From positions 1 to 64,000 of the forward strand of contig NZ_BSFE01000007.1 in NCBI RefSeq assembly GCF_027922185.1: a DNA stretch of 64,000 nucleotides. The letters run 5' to 3'. A program made the translations under genes and the position numbers. The notes under the pieces were generated by a model. The model was not told where the DNA came from, did not search any database, and saw nothing but the letters and a program-made list of their open reading frames with translations. Every line of letters starts with the position of its first letter. Position 1 is the stretch's first letter. This DNA is from Maricaulis virginensis. Lineage in GTDB: Bacteria > Pseudomonadota > Alphaproteobacteria > Caulobacterales > Maricaulaceae. Of this stretch, positions 26,755 through 36,033 are shown piece by piece.

Positions 26755-27921
26755 TCAGTACAGCGACTTCTGGCGTCGCAGGCGGCGCCAGAAGCGGCGG
26801 CGTTCCGGCTTGGGGTGCGGCGTGAGGTTCTCGACGAAGTCGATGGCACACTGTTTCCAGGAGTGCTTTTCGGCGTGGGCCCGGGGCGCGGCACGGTCGA
26901 TCTCCAGACAGTCCAGGCAGGCCTGGCGCAGATCGTCATTGATGAAGCCGCCACCGGAGCCGGGGATGATGTCCTTGGGGCCGTGGGCCGGGAAAGCCGC
27001 AACCGGTGTGCCGCAGGCCATGGCTTCGAGATTCACAAGCCCGAACGTGTCGGTCCAGGACGGGAAGACGAAGACGTCGGCATCGGCGAAATAGCGCGCC
27101 AGTTCGTCACCGAACTTCGGACCCGGGAAGACGGCGCCGGGGAATTTCTGCTTCAGCTCTTCGCGCTGCGGGCCGTCGCCGACGACGACCTTGGTGCCCG
27201 GCAGATCGAGCTTGAGGAAAGTCTCGATATTCTTCTCGACCGCGATCCGGCCGACATTCACCCAGATCGGACGCTCCAGGCCTTCATAGACGTCCTCGCC
27301 GTTCACGCGGCGCTTGTCCGGGTTGAACAGCTCGATATCGACGCCGCGCGCCCAGGCCGTGAGATTCTTGAAGCCGCGTGCCGCCAGATCGTCGCGCATC
27401 GATGGCGTCGTCACCATGATGCGGCCCGATGCGTTGTGGAACCAGCGCATGAAGGCATAGCCCGCCGAGAGCGGAATGAAGGGGAAGCGGGCGTGGACGT
27501 ATTCCGGAAATTTCGTGTGATAACTGGTGGTGAAGGGCAGGCCCCACTTCTTGCAGATGCCCCGCGCCGCCTGGCCCAGCGGGCCTTCGGTCGCGATATG
27601 GATCGCTTCCGGCTCGAACTCCTTGAAGCGCCGGGCGATGTCGCCGCGCGCATTGATGGCGAGCTGGATCTCCGGATAGGTGGGCAGCGGGAAGGTCTTG
27701 TAGCCGAGGCCCGGGTGGATCACCTCGATCTGGTGGCCCATGGCGCGGCATTCATCGACCGTGCGCGACAGGGTACGCACGACGCCGTTCATCTGCGGTT
27801 CCCAGGCATCGGTGACCAGCATGATCCGCTGGGGGCGTTCTTCGGTATCGTCCGCCGTGGTCTGCAGCTGCGTGCCGGTCTGGGCGGTTTCGTCTTCGAG
27901 GGGCTGGCTGTTGTCGGTCAT
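26755..27921 (-). CDS. GT4-family glycosyltransferase
   Basis: 388-residue GT-B glycosyltransferase of family 4. The acceptor-side loop is WEPQMNGVVRTL near residue 45. IWVNVGRIAVEKNIE starts the donor domain, VVVGDGPQ and FPSWTDTFGLVNLEAMACG are the nucleotide-sugar-binding motifs, and the basic C-terminus (RRRFWRRLRRQKSLY) suggests membrane association. Relatives make mannosyl- or glucosyl-lipids, so a glycolipid role is possible next to phosphate genes, but no Pho box is seen before it. Convergent with the amidase gene. The sugar and acceptor are unknown. Confidence 0.87.
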   Translation of the reverse strand: MTDNSQPLEDETAQTGTQLQTTADDTEERPQRIMLVTDAWEPQMNGVVRTLSRTVDECRAMGHQIEVIHPGLGYKTFPLPTYPEIQLAINARGDIARRFKEFEPEAIHIATEGPLGQAARGICKKWGLPFTTSYHTKFPEYVHARFPFIPLSAGYAFMRWFHNASGRIMVTTPSMRDDLAARGFKNLTAWARGVDIELFNPDKRRVNGEDVYEGLERPIWVNVGRIAVEKNIETFLKLDLPGTKVVVGDGPQREELKQKFPGAVFPGPKFGDELARYFADADVFVFPSWTDTFGLVNLEAMACGTPVAAFPAHGPKDIIPGSGGGFINDDLRQACLDCLEIDRAAPRAHAEKHSWKQCAIDFVENLTPHPKPERRRFWRRLRRQKSLY

Positions 27922-28327
27922 CTCGATCCGTTTTCCGGGCCGCTTTCGGGCCGATAGTGTGGCCGGTTCAACCGGGGTCCCGCCGCGTTTAGCGGAACCG
28001 GTCCGGCATGTCAGCCATTAGCATACTGGCGAAAGCGCTGGCTTGAAGGAAAGAAAGCGGTTATCCGCCGCGCGGACTGCGTCCGTTGGGCGCCCCGCTG
28101 CGCAAAATACCCTGCCGCTGCACGTCGGGATGCGGACAGAAAATTGTCTGCATGCGGGGCGCGAACCAAGATCACGCAATGTTTGGGCGAAGTTACGGGC
28201 CCTTCGGTGTTTCGCGGTTATAAATTAGCCGCATGTGAACACAAATGACCCGCACACTTGTCTTGCCCTGACGAAAAGACCGGACCATTGTCCGGGCCGT
28301 TCACTTGCTGGAGTGGGAGTTTCAGTC
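27922..28327. other. Gene-free region upstream of putA
   Basis: A 406-bp divergent region between the glycosyltransferase gene and putA. It contains a near-perfect inverted repeat at 28131-28153, listed separately, and TATAAA at 28219-28224 that could be part of a putA promoter. No ORF is convincing. Confidence 0.5.
28131..28153. promoter_or_regulatory. Inverted repeat, candidate operator for putA
   Basis: ATGCGGACA and TGTCTGCAT form 9-bp arms (one G-U pair if read as RNA) around a 5-bp centre, 175 bp before the putA ATG. It could be a regulator site or an RNA hairpin. There is no adjacent regulator gene to pair it with. Confidence 0.35.
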
Positions 28328-31300
28328 ATGAATGTCCAGACCCGTGAAGCGCTGCGCTGGGATGATTTGGATTCGGTGAAGTTCGCCGACGAGAGCGCTG
28401 CCGTGAAGCGTCTCGCGGATGAGACGGGCCTGGATGCAGGCGCTCGCAAGCGCGTTCATGACGGTGCTATCGAGCTGGTGAAGACGGCGCGTGCGACCAC
28501 GCGTTCGCGCGGCCTGATGGACAGCTTCCTGCAGGAATTCGGCCTGTCCAACAAGGAAGGGCTCGCCCTGATGTGCCTGGCCGAGGCACTGCTGCGTGTC
28601 CCGGATGCGCCGACTGCCGACCGCTTGATCGCGGAAAAGATTTCCGGTGGCGCCTGGGCCGAGCATATGGGCCGGTCCGAGAACTGGCTGGTCAATGCGT
28701 CCACGCTGGGCCTGATGCTGACCGGTTCGATCATCGATGTCGATCCGGATGCGCGCCAGAACCCCGGCGACTACTGGCGCAAGATGACGGCGCGCCTGGG
28801 CGAGCCGGTGATCCGGGCGGCGGTGTTCCGCGCCATGGGGATCATGGGCGAGCAATTCGTTCTGGGCCGCAGCATCTCCGAAGGCATCAAGCGGGCGAAG
28901 AAGGGCGAGGGTGCCCTGTGCTCCTTCGACATGCTGGGCGAGGGCGCCCGCACCGCGGCTGACGCCGAGCGCTATCACAAGCGCTATCTCGAGGCGATCG
29001 ATGCGGTCGGCAAGGTGCGCGGCGACAAGCCGGTCGAGCTGGAACACGGCGTGTCCGTGAAGCTCTCGGCACTGCACCCGAAATACCTGGCGGTGAAGGA
29101 AGAGCGGGTGATGGCCGAGCTCTATCCGAAACTGCTCGAACAGGCCAAGCTGGCCAAATCCTACGATATCGGCTTCTGCCTCGACGCCGAGGAAGCGGAT
29201 CGTCTGGTCATCTCGCTGAAACTGCTTGAGCGGCTGGCACGCGAGCCGGACCTGGCCGGCTGGCAGGGGCTGGGCCTGGCGGTACAAGCTTACCAGAAGC
29301 GCGCACGATTCGTGATCGAGCGCCTGATCGAGCTGGGCCGCGAAACCGAGCGCCGCTTCCTGGTGCGCCTGGTGAAGGGCGCCTACTGGGATACCGAGAT
29401 CAAGGTCTCCCACCAGATGGGCTGGCCGGACTTCCCGGTCTGGACCACCAAGCCGGCGACCGATCTGAACTATCTCGCCTGCGCACGGGTCATGCTGACC
29501 GCGCCGGACCAGATCTACTCCCAGTTCGCCACCCACAACGCCCACTCGCTGTGCGCTGTCCGGGAAATGGCGCAGCAGGCCGGTGTGGAGCATTACGAGT
29601 TCCAGCGCCTGCACGGCATGGGCGATGCGCTCTATGCCGCTGCTGCCAAGCTTCACGAGGCGCGTCCGGTGCGCATCTATGCGCCGGTCGGCAGCCACGA
29701 GGACCTGCTGCCCTATCTCGTGCGCCGCCTGCTGGAGAACGGGGCCAACACGTCCTTCGTGCATTCCTTCCTCGATCCGGAAGTCCCGGTCGAAGACGTG
29801 GCGCGCGGTCCGTTCCGCGATGCCGAGACGATCGACCGTCATGCCCGCATCCCGCTGCCCGGCGATCTGTACGGCGAGGAGCGTGCGAACTCGAAGGGGC
29901 TGGACCTGGCCCAGGCGCGTGTGCGCGCCAGCCTGGCGAAAGCCTTTCGCGATTTCGAGACGGCCGAACCGATCACGGCCGCGCCATTGGTCAATGGCAA
30001 GCTGCTCGACGGCGCTGCTCACCATATCATGTCACCGGTGGATTCCGGCGAGTATGTGGGGACGGCGGTCGATGCGTCGGTCGACGATGTGAATGCCGCC
30101 TTTGAAATCGCCATCGCGGCCCAGCCGGCCTGGGATGCGCGCGGCGGCAAGGCGCGCGGCGCAATCCTGCGTGCCATGGGCGATGCGCTGGAAGCGGACA
30201 TGGAACGCCTGATCGTTCTGATGGCGCGCGAGGCCGGCAAGACGCTCAATGACGGTATTGCCGAAGTCCGCGAGGCGGTCGATTTCTGCCGCTACTACGC
30301 GGCCCAGGCCGAGCGCGAGTTCGATTCGGATGTGCGCCTGCCAGGACCGGCCGGCGAGACGAACCATCTGGGCCTGAAGGGCCGGGGCGTCTTTGTCTGC
30401 ATCAGCCCGTGGAATTTCCCGCTGGCAATCTTCACCGGCCAGGTCGCAGCGGCTCTGGCCGCGGGCAATGCCGTTATTGCCAAGCCGGCCGAACAGACCC
30501 CGCTGGTGGCGTTCGAGGCCGTGCGCCTGTTCCAGAAGGCGGGCCTGCCGGCCAGCGTGCTGCACTTCCTGCCCGGCACGGGCGAGATCATCGGTGCGGC
30601 GCTGACCAATGATCCGCGCACCCAGGGCGTGGCCTTCACGGGCTCGACAGAAGTGGCGCGCGCGATCAACCGCTCGCTGGCCGCGCGGGAGACCGCGATC
30701 GCACCGCTGATCGCGGAGACCGGCGGCCTGAACGGCATGTTCGTGGATACCACGGCCCTGCGCGAGCAGGTCGTCGACGATGCCATCATGTCGGCCTTCG
30801 GATCGGCCGGTCAGCGCTGTTCGGCGCTGCGCATCATCTTTGTGCCGGAAGATACGGCGGACGAGCTGATCGAGTCGCTGGCCGGTGCGATGGACGAGCT
30901 GCAGCTGGGCGACCCGATGGACCCCGCAACCGATGTCGGCCCGGTGATCGACAATGAACAGCGCGAACTCCTGCTGCGCCATATGGAGCGCATGGAAGCG
31001 GCGGCGAAGGTGATCAAGAAGATCGACGATGTGGAGCTTTCCGAGCGCGGCTTTTTCTTCGGGCCCGCCCTGGTCGAACTGCCCTCGCTAGACATGCTGG
31101 ACCGCGAAGTGTTCGGCCCGATTCTGCACGTGGTGCGCTACAAGCGCCGTGATGTCGGTGCCATCGCACGCGAGCTGGCGGCGAAGGGTTACGGCCTCAC
31201 CCTGGGCATCCATTCGCGCCTGGCATCTTTCCACAGGCAAATTCAGTCCATCGTTCCGGCGGGCAATGTCTATGTGAACCGGAACATGGTCGGCGCCGTT

Positions 31301-31453
31301 GTGGGCGTTCAGCCCTTCGGCGGGGAAGGCCTGTCAGGCACGGGTCCCAAGGCCGGCGGCCCGCACTATCTGCACCGGTTTGCCGGCGAGCGGACGGTCA
31401 CGATCAACATCGCTGCCCAGGGCGGCGACCCGGAACTGCTGAACCTGTCCTGA
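28328..31453 (+). CDS. putA: Bifunctional proline dehydrogenase / P5C dehydrogenase PutA
   Basis: 1041-residue PutA converting proline to glutamate. The N-terminal proline dehydrogenase barrel (about 85-470) includes SVKLSALHPKY, LDAEEADRL, RLVKGAYWD and QFATHNAH with the FAD and substrate residues. The C-terminal aldehyde dehydrogenase (about 530-1035) has ISPWNFPLAIFTGQ, GSTEVAR, AETGGLN and the nucleophile Cys831 in SAGQRCSALR. It lacks the N-terminal ribbon-helix-helix DNA-binding domain, so it is the short enzyme-only type. The ATG at 28328 was chosen because a GGAGTGGGAG site precedes it and earlier codons are not family-like. Confidence 0.96.
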   Translation: MNVQTREALRWDDLDSVKFADESAAVKRLADETGLDAGARKRVHDGAIELVKTARATTRSRGLMDSFLQEFGLSNKEGLALMCLAEALLRVPDAPTADRLIAEKISGGAWAEHMGRSENWLVNASTLGLMLTGSIIDVDPDARQNPGDYWRKMTARLGEPVIRAAVFRAMGIMGEQFVLGRSISEGIKRAKKGEGALCSFDMLGEGARTAADAERYHKRYLEAIDAVGKVRGDKPVELEHGVSVKLSALHPKYLAVKEERVMAELYPKLLEQAKLAKSYDIGFCLDAEEADRLVISLKLLERLAREPDLAGWQGLGLAVQAYQKRARFVIERLIELGRETERRFLVRLVKGAYWDTEIKVSHQMGWPDFPVWTTKPATDLNYLACARVMLTAPDQIYSQFATHNAHSLCAVREMAQQAGVEHYEFQRLHGMGDALYAAAAKLHEARPVRIYAPVGSHEDLLPYLVRRLLENGANTSFVHSFLDPEVPVEDVARGPFRDAETIDRHARIPLPGDLYGEERANSKGLDLAQARVRASLAKAFRDFETAEPITAAPLVNGKLLDGAAHHIMSPVDSGEYVGTAVDASVDDVNAAFEIAIAAQPAWDARGGKARGAILRAMGDALEADMERLIVLMAREAGKTLNDGIAEVREAVDFCRYYAAQAEREFDSDVRLPGPAGETNHLGLKGRGVFVCISPWNFPLAIFTGQVAAALAAGNAVIAKPAEQTPLVAFEAVRLFQKAGLPASVLHFLPGTGEIIGAALTNDPRTQGVAFTGSTEVARAINRSLAARETAIAPLIAETGGLNGMFVDTTALREQVVDDAIMSAFGSAGQRCSALRIIFVPEDTADELIESLAGAMDELQLGDPMDPATDVGPVIDNEQRELLLRHMERMEAAAKVIKKIDDVELSERGFFFGPALVELPSLDMLDREVFGPILHVVRYKRRDVGAIARELAAKGYGLTLGIHSRLASFHRQIQSIVPAGNVYVNRNMVGAVVGVQPFGGEGLSGTGPKAGGPHYLHRFAGERTVTINIAAQGGDPELLNLS

Positions 31454-31602
31454 TCGCCCGTATTAACGGGATTTAACCCTGTTGCGGGGCCCTCTCATCC
31501 GGTTTAATCGGGTGTGACGGGCCCCGCTGCGCATTCAGGATTTGTTAACCAAAAAATCCGCCCGCGGACCATTCTGGGCGTTGACCAGCCCGTCGCGTTG
31601 AT
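31454..31602. other. Upstream part of the putA-nrdA gap
   Basis: Non-coding DNA with TTTAAC/TTTAATC stretches and no clear hairpin terminator. The whole gap to the nrdA start is 286 bp, and the second half holds the paired NrdR-box-like sites. Confidence 0.4.
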
Positions 31603-31651
31603 CCACTATATGTTGGGTCGGCTGGACACAGCGACACACTATACAGAGTTT
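31603..31651 (+). promoter_or_regulatory. Two NrdR-box-like sites upstream of nrdA
   Basis: CCACTATATGTTGGGT (31603-31618) and ACACTATACAGAGTTT (31636-31651) match the 16-bp NrdR consensus ACACWATATATWGTGT at 12 and 13 positions. Starts are 33 bp apart, about three helical turns, close to the 31-32 bp spacing known for NrdR pairs. The downstream site ends 88 bp before the chosen nrdA ATG. Confidence 0.68.
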
Positions 31652-31739
31652 CTTTTGACCTTTCGGGTTCGTTCGCTGCGCGGCGCTGTCTACCGCGCGA
31701 CAGGACTTTTTTGCCTCGGGCTTGGGGAGTAATGCCATC

Positions 31740-33635
31740 ATGTCGCCACTGGATACGGCCACAAATCGCCAGATGGAAACCGATGTTGCCAAGACGCGTC
31801 CGGCGCGCCGCGGCAAGCCCAAATCCTCGGCCGGCGCACATCTGCGTCTGGTTGAAAGCGTCAAGATCGACCGGTCGCGCGATGCGCTGCTGACCGAGTT
31901 CGGCAAGAAGACGCTGGAAGACCGCTACCTGCTGCCGGGTGAGTCCTATCAGGACATGTTTGCGCGCGTCGCGACGGCCTATGCCGATGATGGCGAGCAC
32001 GCCCAGCGTCTTTATGACTATATCTCGCGCCTGTGGTTCATGCCGGCGACGCCGGTCCTGTCCAATGGCGGCGCCGATCGCGGCCTGCCGATCTCCTGCT
32101 TCCTGAATTCCGTCGGGGATTCGCTCGACGAGATCGTCGGCACCTGGACCGAGAATGTCTGGCTCGCTTCCAATGGCGGCGGTATCGGCACCTATTGGGG
32201 CAGCGTGCGTTCGATCGGTGAGAAGATCGGCAAGAACGGCCAGACCTCGGGCATCATTCCCTTCATCCGCGTGATGGACAGCCTGACCCTGGCGATTTCC
32301 CAGGGCTCGCTGCGCCGCGGTTCGGCGGCTGTCTATCTCGACGTCCACCATCCGGAAATCGAGGAATTCCTCGAGATCCGCAAGCCGTCGGGCGACTTCA
32401 ACCGCAAGTCCCTGAACCTGCACCACGGCCTCAACATTTCCGACGCCTTCATGAACGCCGTCGCCAATGACGAGGAGTTCGAGCTGAAGTCGCCGAAGTC
32501 GGGCGAAGTGGTGAAGACGGTCAATGCCCGCAAGCTGTGGCAGAAGATCATCGAGCTGCGCCTGCAGACCGGCGAGCCCTACATCATCTTCTCCGACACG
32601 GTGAACAACGCCCTGCCGGCGCACCAGCGCAAGCTGGGCCTGAAAGTGCGCCAGTCCAACCTGTGCGCCGAAATCATGCTGCCCACCGGTTTCGACCACA
32701 AGGGCAAGGAGCGTACGGCGGTGTGCTGCCTCTCCTCGCTCAATGCGGCGAAATATCTGGAGTGGAAGGACGATCCGGACTTCATCGAGGACATCTATCG
32801 CTTCCTCGACAATGTCCTGCAGGACTTTATCGACCGCGCGCCGGCCGAGATGGACCGCGCCGTCTATTCCGCGATCCAGGAGCGTTCGGTCGGTCTGGGC
32901 CTGATGGGCTTCCACACCTTCCTGCAGCAGATGAATGCGCCGTTCGAGTCCGCGATGGCCAAGTCGTGGAACATGAAGCTGTTCAAGCATATCCGCACGG
33001 CGGCCGATGCGGCCTCGGTGAAGCTGGCCGAAGAACGCGGCGCCTGCCCGGATGCCGAGGCGTCGGGTGTGAAGGCGCGCTTCTCGCACAAGCTGGCGAT
33101 TGCGCCGACGGCGTCGATCTCGATCATCTGCGGCGGTGTCTCTGCCGGCATCGAGCCGATCCCGGCCAATGTATACACCCACAAGACGTTGTCCGGCTCG
33201 ACCACGGTGAAGAGCCCGCAACTTGAGGCGCTGCTGGAGGAGAAGGGGCTGAACACGCCGGCGGTGTGGGCCTCGATCCTGGAACACGAGGGCTCCGTGC
33301 AGCATCTCAAGGAGCTGGACGAACACGAGAAGGCGCTGTTCCGCACGGCGTTCGAGATCGACCAGCGCTGGGTGATCGAGCATGCGGCCGATCGCACGCC
33401 CTTCGTCTGCCAGTCGCAGTCGCTCAACATCTTCCTGCCGGGCGATATCGATAAATGGGACCTGCACATGCTGCACTGGTCGGCCTGGGAGAAGGGCGTG
33501 AAGTCGCTCTACTACTGCCGCTCCAAATCGGTGCAGCGGGCGGCCTATGCCGGTTCCGAGAAAAAGTCGGAAACGGAAAAGTCGATGGAAGCCGCCGCGC
33601 CGACAGACTATGAAGAATGCCTCGCCTGCCAGTAG
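31740..33635 (+). CDS. nrdA: Class I ribonucleotide reductase large subunit NrdA
   Basis: 631-residue catalytic subunit reducing ribonucleoside diphosphates for DNA synthesis. PATPVLSNGG leads the ten-strand barrel, PISCFLNSVGD holds the first active-site Cys, and NLCAEIMLPT holds the finger-loop Asn-Cys-Glu residues. IAPTASISIICG is the substrate loop, and the C-terminal swinging pair is ECLACQ. There is no N-terminal ATP-cone domain, which explains the short length compared with about 760 residues in enterobacteria. The ATG at 31740 has GGGGAG ten bases upstream. A TTG 18 bp earlier is possible. Confidence 0.95.
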   Translation: MSPLDTATNRQMETDVAKTRPARRGKPKSSAGAHLRLVESVKIDRSRDALLTEFGKKTLEDRYLLPGESYQDMFARVATAYADDGEHAQRLYDYISRLWFMPATPVLSNGGADRGLPISCFLNSVGDSLDEIVGTWTENVWLASNGGGIGTYWGSVRSIGEKIGKNGQTSGIIPFIRVMDSLTLAISQGSLRRGSAAVYLDVHHPEIEEFLEIRKPSGDFNRKSLNLHHGLNISDAFMNAVANDEEFELKSPKSGEVVKTVNARKLWQKIIELRLQTGEPYIIFSDTVNNALPAHQRKLGLKVRQSNLCAEIMLPTGFDHKGKERTAVCCLSSLNAAKYLEWKDDPDFIEDIYRFLDNVLQDFIDRAPAEMDRAVYSAIQERSVGLGLMGFHTFLQQMNAPFESAMAKSWNMKLFKHIRTAADAASVKLAEERGACPDAEASGVKARFSHKLAIAPTASISIICGGVSAGIEPIPANVYTHKTLSGSTTVKSPQLEALLEEKGLNTPAVWASILEHEGSVQHLKELDEHEKALFRTAFEIDQRWVIEHAADRTPFVCQSQSLNIFLPGDIDKWDLHMLHWSAWEKGVKSLYYCRSKSVQRAAYAGSEKKSETEKSMEAAAPTDYEECLACQ

Positions 33636-33684
33636 GCGAATACGAAATACCGGCCGGTCCTTCGAGGGGGAGAGACCGGCCCCG

Positions 33685-33715
33685 GAAAGGGGATGGCGCT
33701 TCGCTGTCCCCTTTC
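33685..33715 (+). terminator. Hairpin terminator after nrdA
   Basis: The sequence GAAAGGGGA pairs with TCCCCTTTC around an inner GCG-CTT-CGC, forming a long stem about 50 bp after the nrdA stop. The T-run after it is short, so termination may be incomplete. Confidence 0.5.
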
Positions 33716-33898
33716 TCATTACATCCCTGCCGGTGTGTGCCCCCATTCGTCTCGTCAATGAACGCGCCTGCGATATTGCGCTGTGCCATGGTCTTGTGAT
33801 GGACCGTCTGACGTGCGCGGTTTAACCTTTCCTCGCGTCTGGAGTGAATCGGCATGCGCTTCGCGCGCCGATTGCTAGTCTGGGCGCAGAGGGGATGA

Positions 33899-34729
33899 AT
33901 GATGAGACTGGGGCGGACAGCCGAGCTTGCAACAGCCGGCGCAATTGCGCTGGGCGGTATGGCCTATGTGCTCATCGAGCCGGGCGATGCCGCGAGCGAG
34001 TGGGCGTCCTCCTCCCGCATGATCCAGGACCAGTTCCGCGCCGAGGGCGAGGTCCGGCCGCTGTCGCCGGCGGCGGCCCGCGTTGCCCTGTCGGCGCTCT
34101 CCATGAATGACGATCCCTTCGGCGGCGTGCCGCTTGCCTCGCTGACACCGCAACAGGGCGCCCGCGTCGATCTGGGCGAAGCCGGCACGCTGGAAGTGGC
34201 GATTGTCGATCCGGCTGGCGACGGACGGGCACAGCGTCTCTTCTCGCCGCGCGGAGACGGGTACTCTCCGGTCGTGATCGATCGGGGCGAGCGCGAAGCC
34301 ACGGTGGCGGTCAATTATGAGCGGCGCTTCGAGACCCAGGGGCAGGGCGAGGAGCTCGATGTCTCCTTTACGCCCAGAGCCGGCCTGAGCGTCGGTCCCG
34401 AAGGGTCAGCAGCCGGGGCCGGCGCGGAGGTGCGGGTCGGCCAGTATCTGCGCGGCGGCGAAGGCGAGCAGCCGCGCTGGTATGTCTTCGCCGGTGCCGA
34501 CCGGCGCGCCCTGATGTACGACCCGTCCAAGGGGATCGATTTTTCCAACGCCATGCAGCTGGCGCAGCGGCAGGTCGTGGGCGATGCCCAGGCCGGTGTC
34601 GCGGTGCGGGTGGGCGAGGTGGACCTGTCGCTGGCCTATGTGCGCCGCGAGTACAAGCACGTCGCCGGCGTCACCAGTTTCGACGAGACCGAGGAGTTCG
34701 GCGCCGTCACGGTGAACTGGACCTGGTAG
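33899..34729 (+). CDS. Putative outer-membrane beta-barrel protein, LpxR-like C-terminus
   Basis: 276-residue exported protein. The N-terminus (ELATAGAIALGGMAYVLI) is signal- or anchor-like, followed by a low-complexity linker. The C-terminal half (about 125-276) alternates polar and hydrophobic residues like barrel strands and ends FGAVTVNWTW with a terminal aromatic. The stretch KGIDFSNAMQLAQRQVVGDA followed by AGVAVRVGEVDLSLAYV recalls the lipid A-modifying LpxR family, but its catalytic residues cannot be confirmed. It sits between nrdA and nrdB on the same strand, with a terminator-like hairpin before it and an NrdR-type promoter after it, so it is probably its own unit. Confidence 0.55.
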   Translation: MMRLGRTAELATAGAIALGGMAYVLIEPGDAASEWASSSRMIQDQFRAEGEVRPLSPAAARVALSALSMNDDPFGGVPLASLTPQQGARVDLGEAGTLEVAIVDPAGDGRAQRLFSPRGDGYSPVVIDRGEREATVAVNYERRFETQGQGEELDVSFTPRAGLSVGPEGSAAGAGAEVRVGQYLRGGEGEQPRWYVFAGADRRALMYDPSKGIDFSNAMQLAQRQVVGDAQAGVAVRVGEVDLSLAYVRREYKHVAGVTSFDETEEFGAVTVNWTW

Positions 34730-34859
34730 GGCGCTTGGGGCCGGACACAGCGCCGCACCCGGGTGAGCCAGGCATGGCGAATTGCAGGCGAATCGCGCAC
34801 TCTCCACAGCCGCCTGTCGTCCGGAGCGCATCAAGCTGTAGACGTTTTGGAAAGGATAG

Positions 34860-34875
34860 GCACAATATCTTGTGT
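34860..34875 (+). promoter_or_regulatory. NrdR-box-like site upstream of nrdB
   Basis: GCACAATATCTTGTGT matches the 16-bp NrdR consensus at 14 positions and is the best NrdR-type site here. A degenerate partner (about 7/16) can be placed at 34829-34844, 31 bp upstream. The nrdB ATG follows 38 bp later. Confidence 0.68.
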
Positions 34876-34913
34876 TCGATCCGAATCCGTTCCGCCCCAT
34901 GGGAGCTGCGACC

Positions 34914-35948
34914 ATGACCCTGTCTGCCGAGAAAGCGCCGACTCTTCTGAGCCCGAGCCTGACCTACAAGCCGTTCCGCTATCCGTGGGCCTATGATTTC
35001 TGGCAGCGTCAGCAGCAGGTTCACTGGATGCCGGAAGAGGTTCCGCTCGGCGAGGACTGCAAGGACTGGGCGACCAAGCTGACGGACAAGGAGCGCAATC
35101 TGCTCACGCAGATCTTCCGCTTCTTTACCCAGTCGGACGTCGAGGTCGGCGCCAACTACATGGAAAACTACATGCCGCTCTTCAAACCGGTTGAAGTGCG
35201 CATGATGCTGGCGGCCTTCTCCAACATGGAGACGATCCACATCGCGGCCTACGCGCTGCTGCTGGAAACCATCGGCATGCCGGACAGCGAATTCTCCGCT
35301 TTCATGGAATACCAGGAGATGGCGGCAAAGCATGACTATCTTGGCCAGTTCGGCTGCGAGACCGAGAAGGACATCCTCACCTCGATGGCCGTGTTCGGCG
35401 GTTTCACCGAGGGGCTGCAGCTGTTCGCCTCCTTCGCCATGCTGATGAACTTCCCGCGCTTCAACAAGATGAAGGGCATGGGGCAGATCGTTTCCTGGTC
35501 GGTGCGCGATGAATCGCTGCACTGCGAAGGCATGATGCGCCTCTTCCACACCTTCGCGGCCGAGACCGGCGCCCTGACCCAGGGCGTGAAGGACGACATT
35601 GCCGATTGCTGCAAGACGGTGGTGAAGCTGGAAGACAAGTTCATCGAGCTGGCCTTCGAGGCGGGCGAGGTGGAAGGCATGACGCCCGAGGATATCAAGC
35701 AGTACATCCGCTACATCGCCGACTGGCGCATGAAGCAGCTCAAACTGCCGACGATCTACGGCGTCAAGGAACACCCGATCCCGTGGCTGACGGAAATCCT
35801 CAACGGTGTCGAGCACGCCAACTTCTTCGAAGCCCGTGCCACCGAATACTCCAAGGGCGCCACCAAGGGCGCCTGGCATGGCGACAACGGCGTGTGGGAG
35901 ATGTTCGACAAGATGAAGAAGAAGGAAGGCAGTGTCCCGGCGGAGTAG
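34914..35948 (+). CDS. nrdB: Class I ribonucleotide reductase small subunit NrdB
   Basis: 344-residue ferritin-fold radical subunit. The dimetal ligands are visible: Asp75, then Glu106 and His109 in METIHIAAY, Glu in GGFTEGLQLF, and Glu/His in RDESLHCEG. Tyr113 occupies the radical position, so this is a tyrosyl-radical (class Ia-like) subunit. No ATP-cone is attached to it. The ATG at 34914 was chosen because GGGAG lies eight bases upstream. In-frame starts at 34872 and 34899 are alternatives. It has its own NrdR-box promoter although nrdA is only 1.3 kb upstream. Confidence 0.95.
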   Translation: MTLSAEKAPTLLSPSLTYKPFRYPWAYDFWQRQQQVHWMPEEVPLGEDCKDWATKLTDKERNLLTQIFRFFTQSDVEVGANYMENYMPLFKPVEVRMMLAAFSNMETIHIAAYALLLETIGMPDSEFSAFMEYQEMAAKHDYLGQFGCETEKDILTSMAVFGGFTEGLQLFASFAMLMNFPRFNKMKGMGQIVSWSVRDESLHCEGMMRLFHTFAAETGALTQGVKDDIADCCKTVVKLEDKFIELAFEAGEVEGMTPEDIKQYIRYIADWRMKQLKLPTIYGVKEHPIPWLTEILNGVEHANFFEARATEYSKGATKGAWHGDNGVWEMFDKMKKKEGSVPAE

Positions 35949-36033
35949 GGCACGCTCGCTCTCGCTTTCCGGGGTTCCATCGCTCGAGATCTCGACGTAA
36001 AGTTGCGCGTTCTGCGCTTTTGCGGAGGGATCC

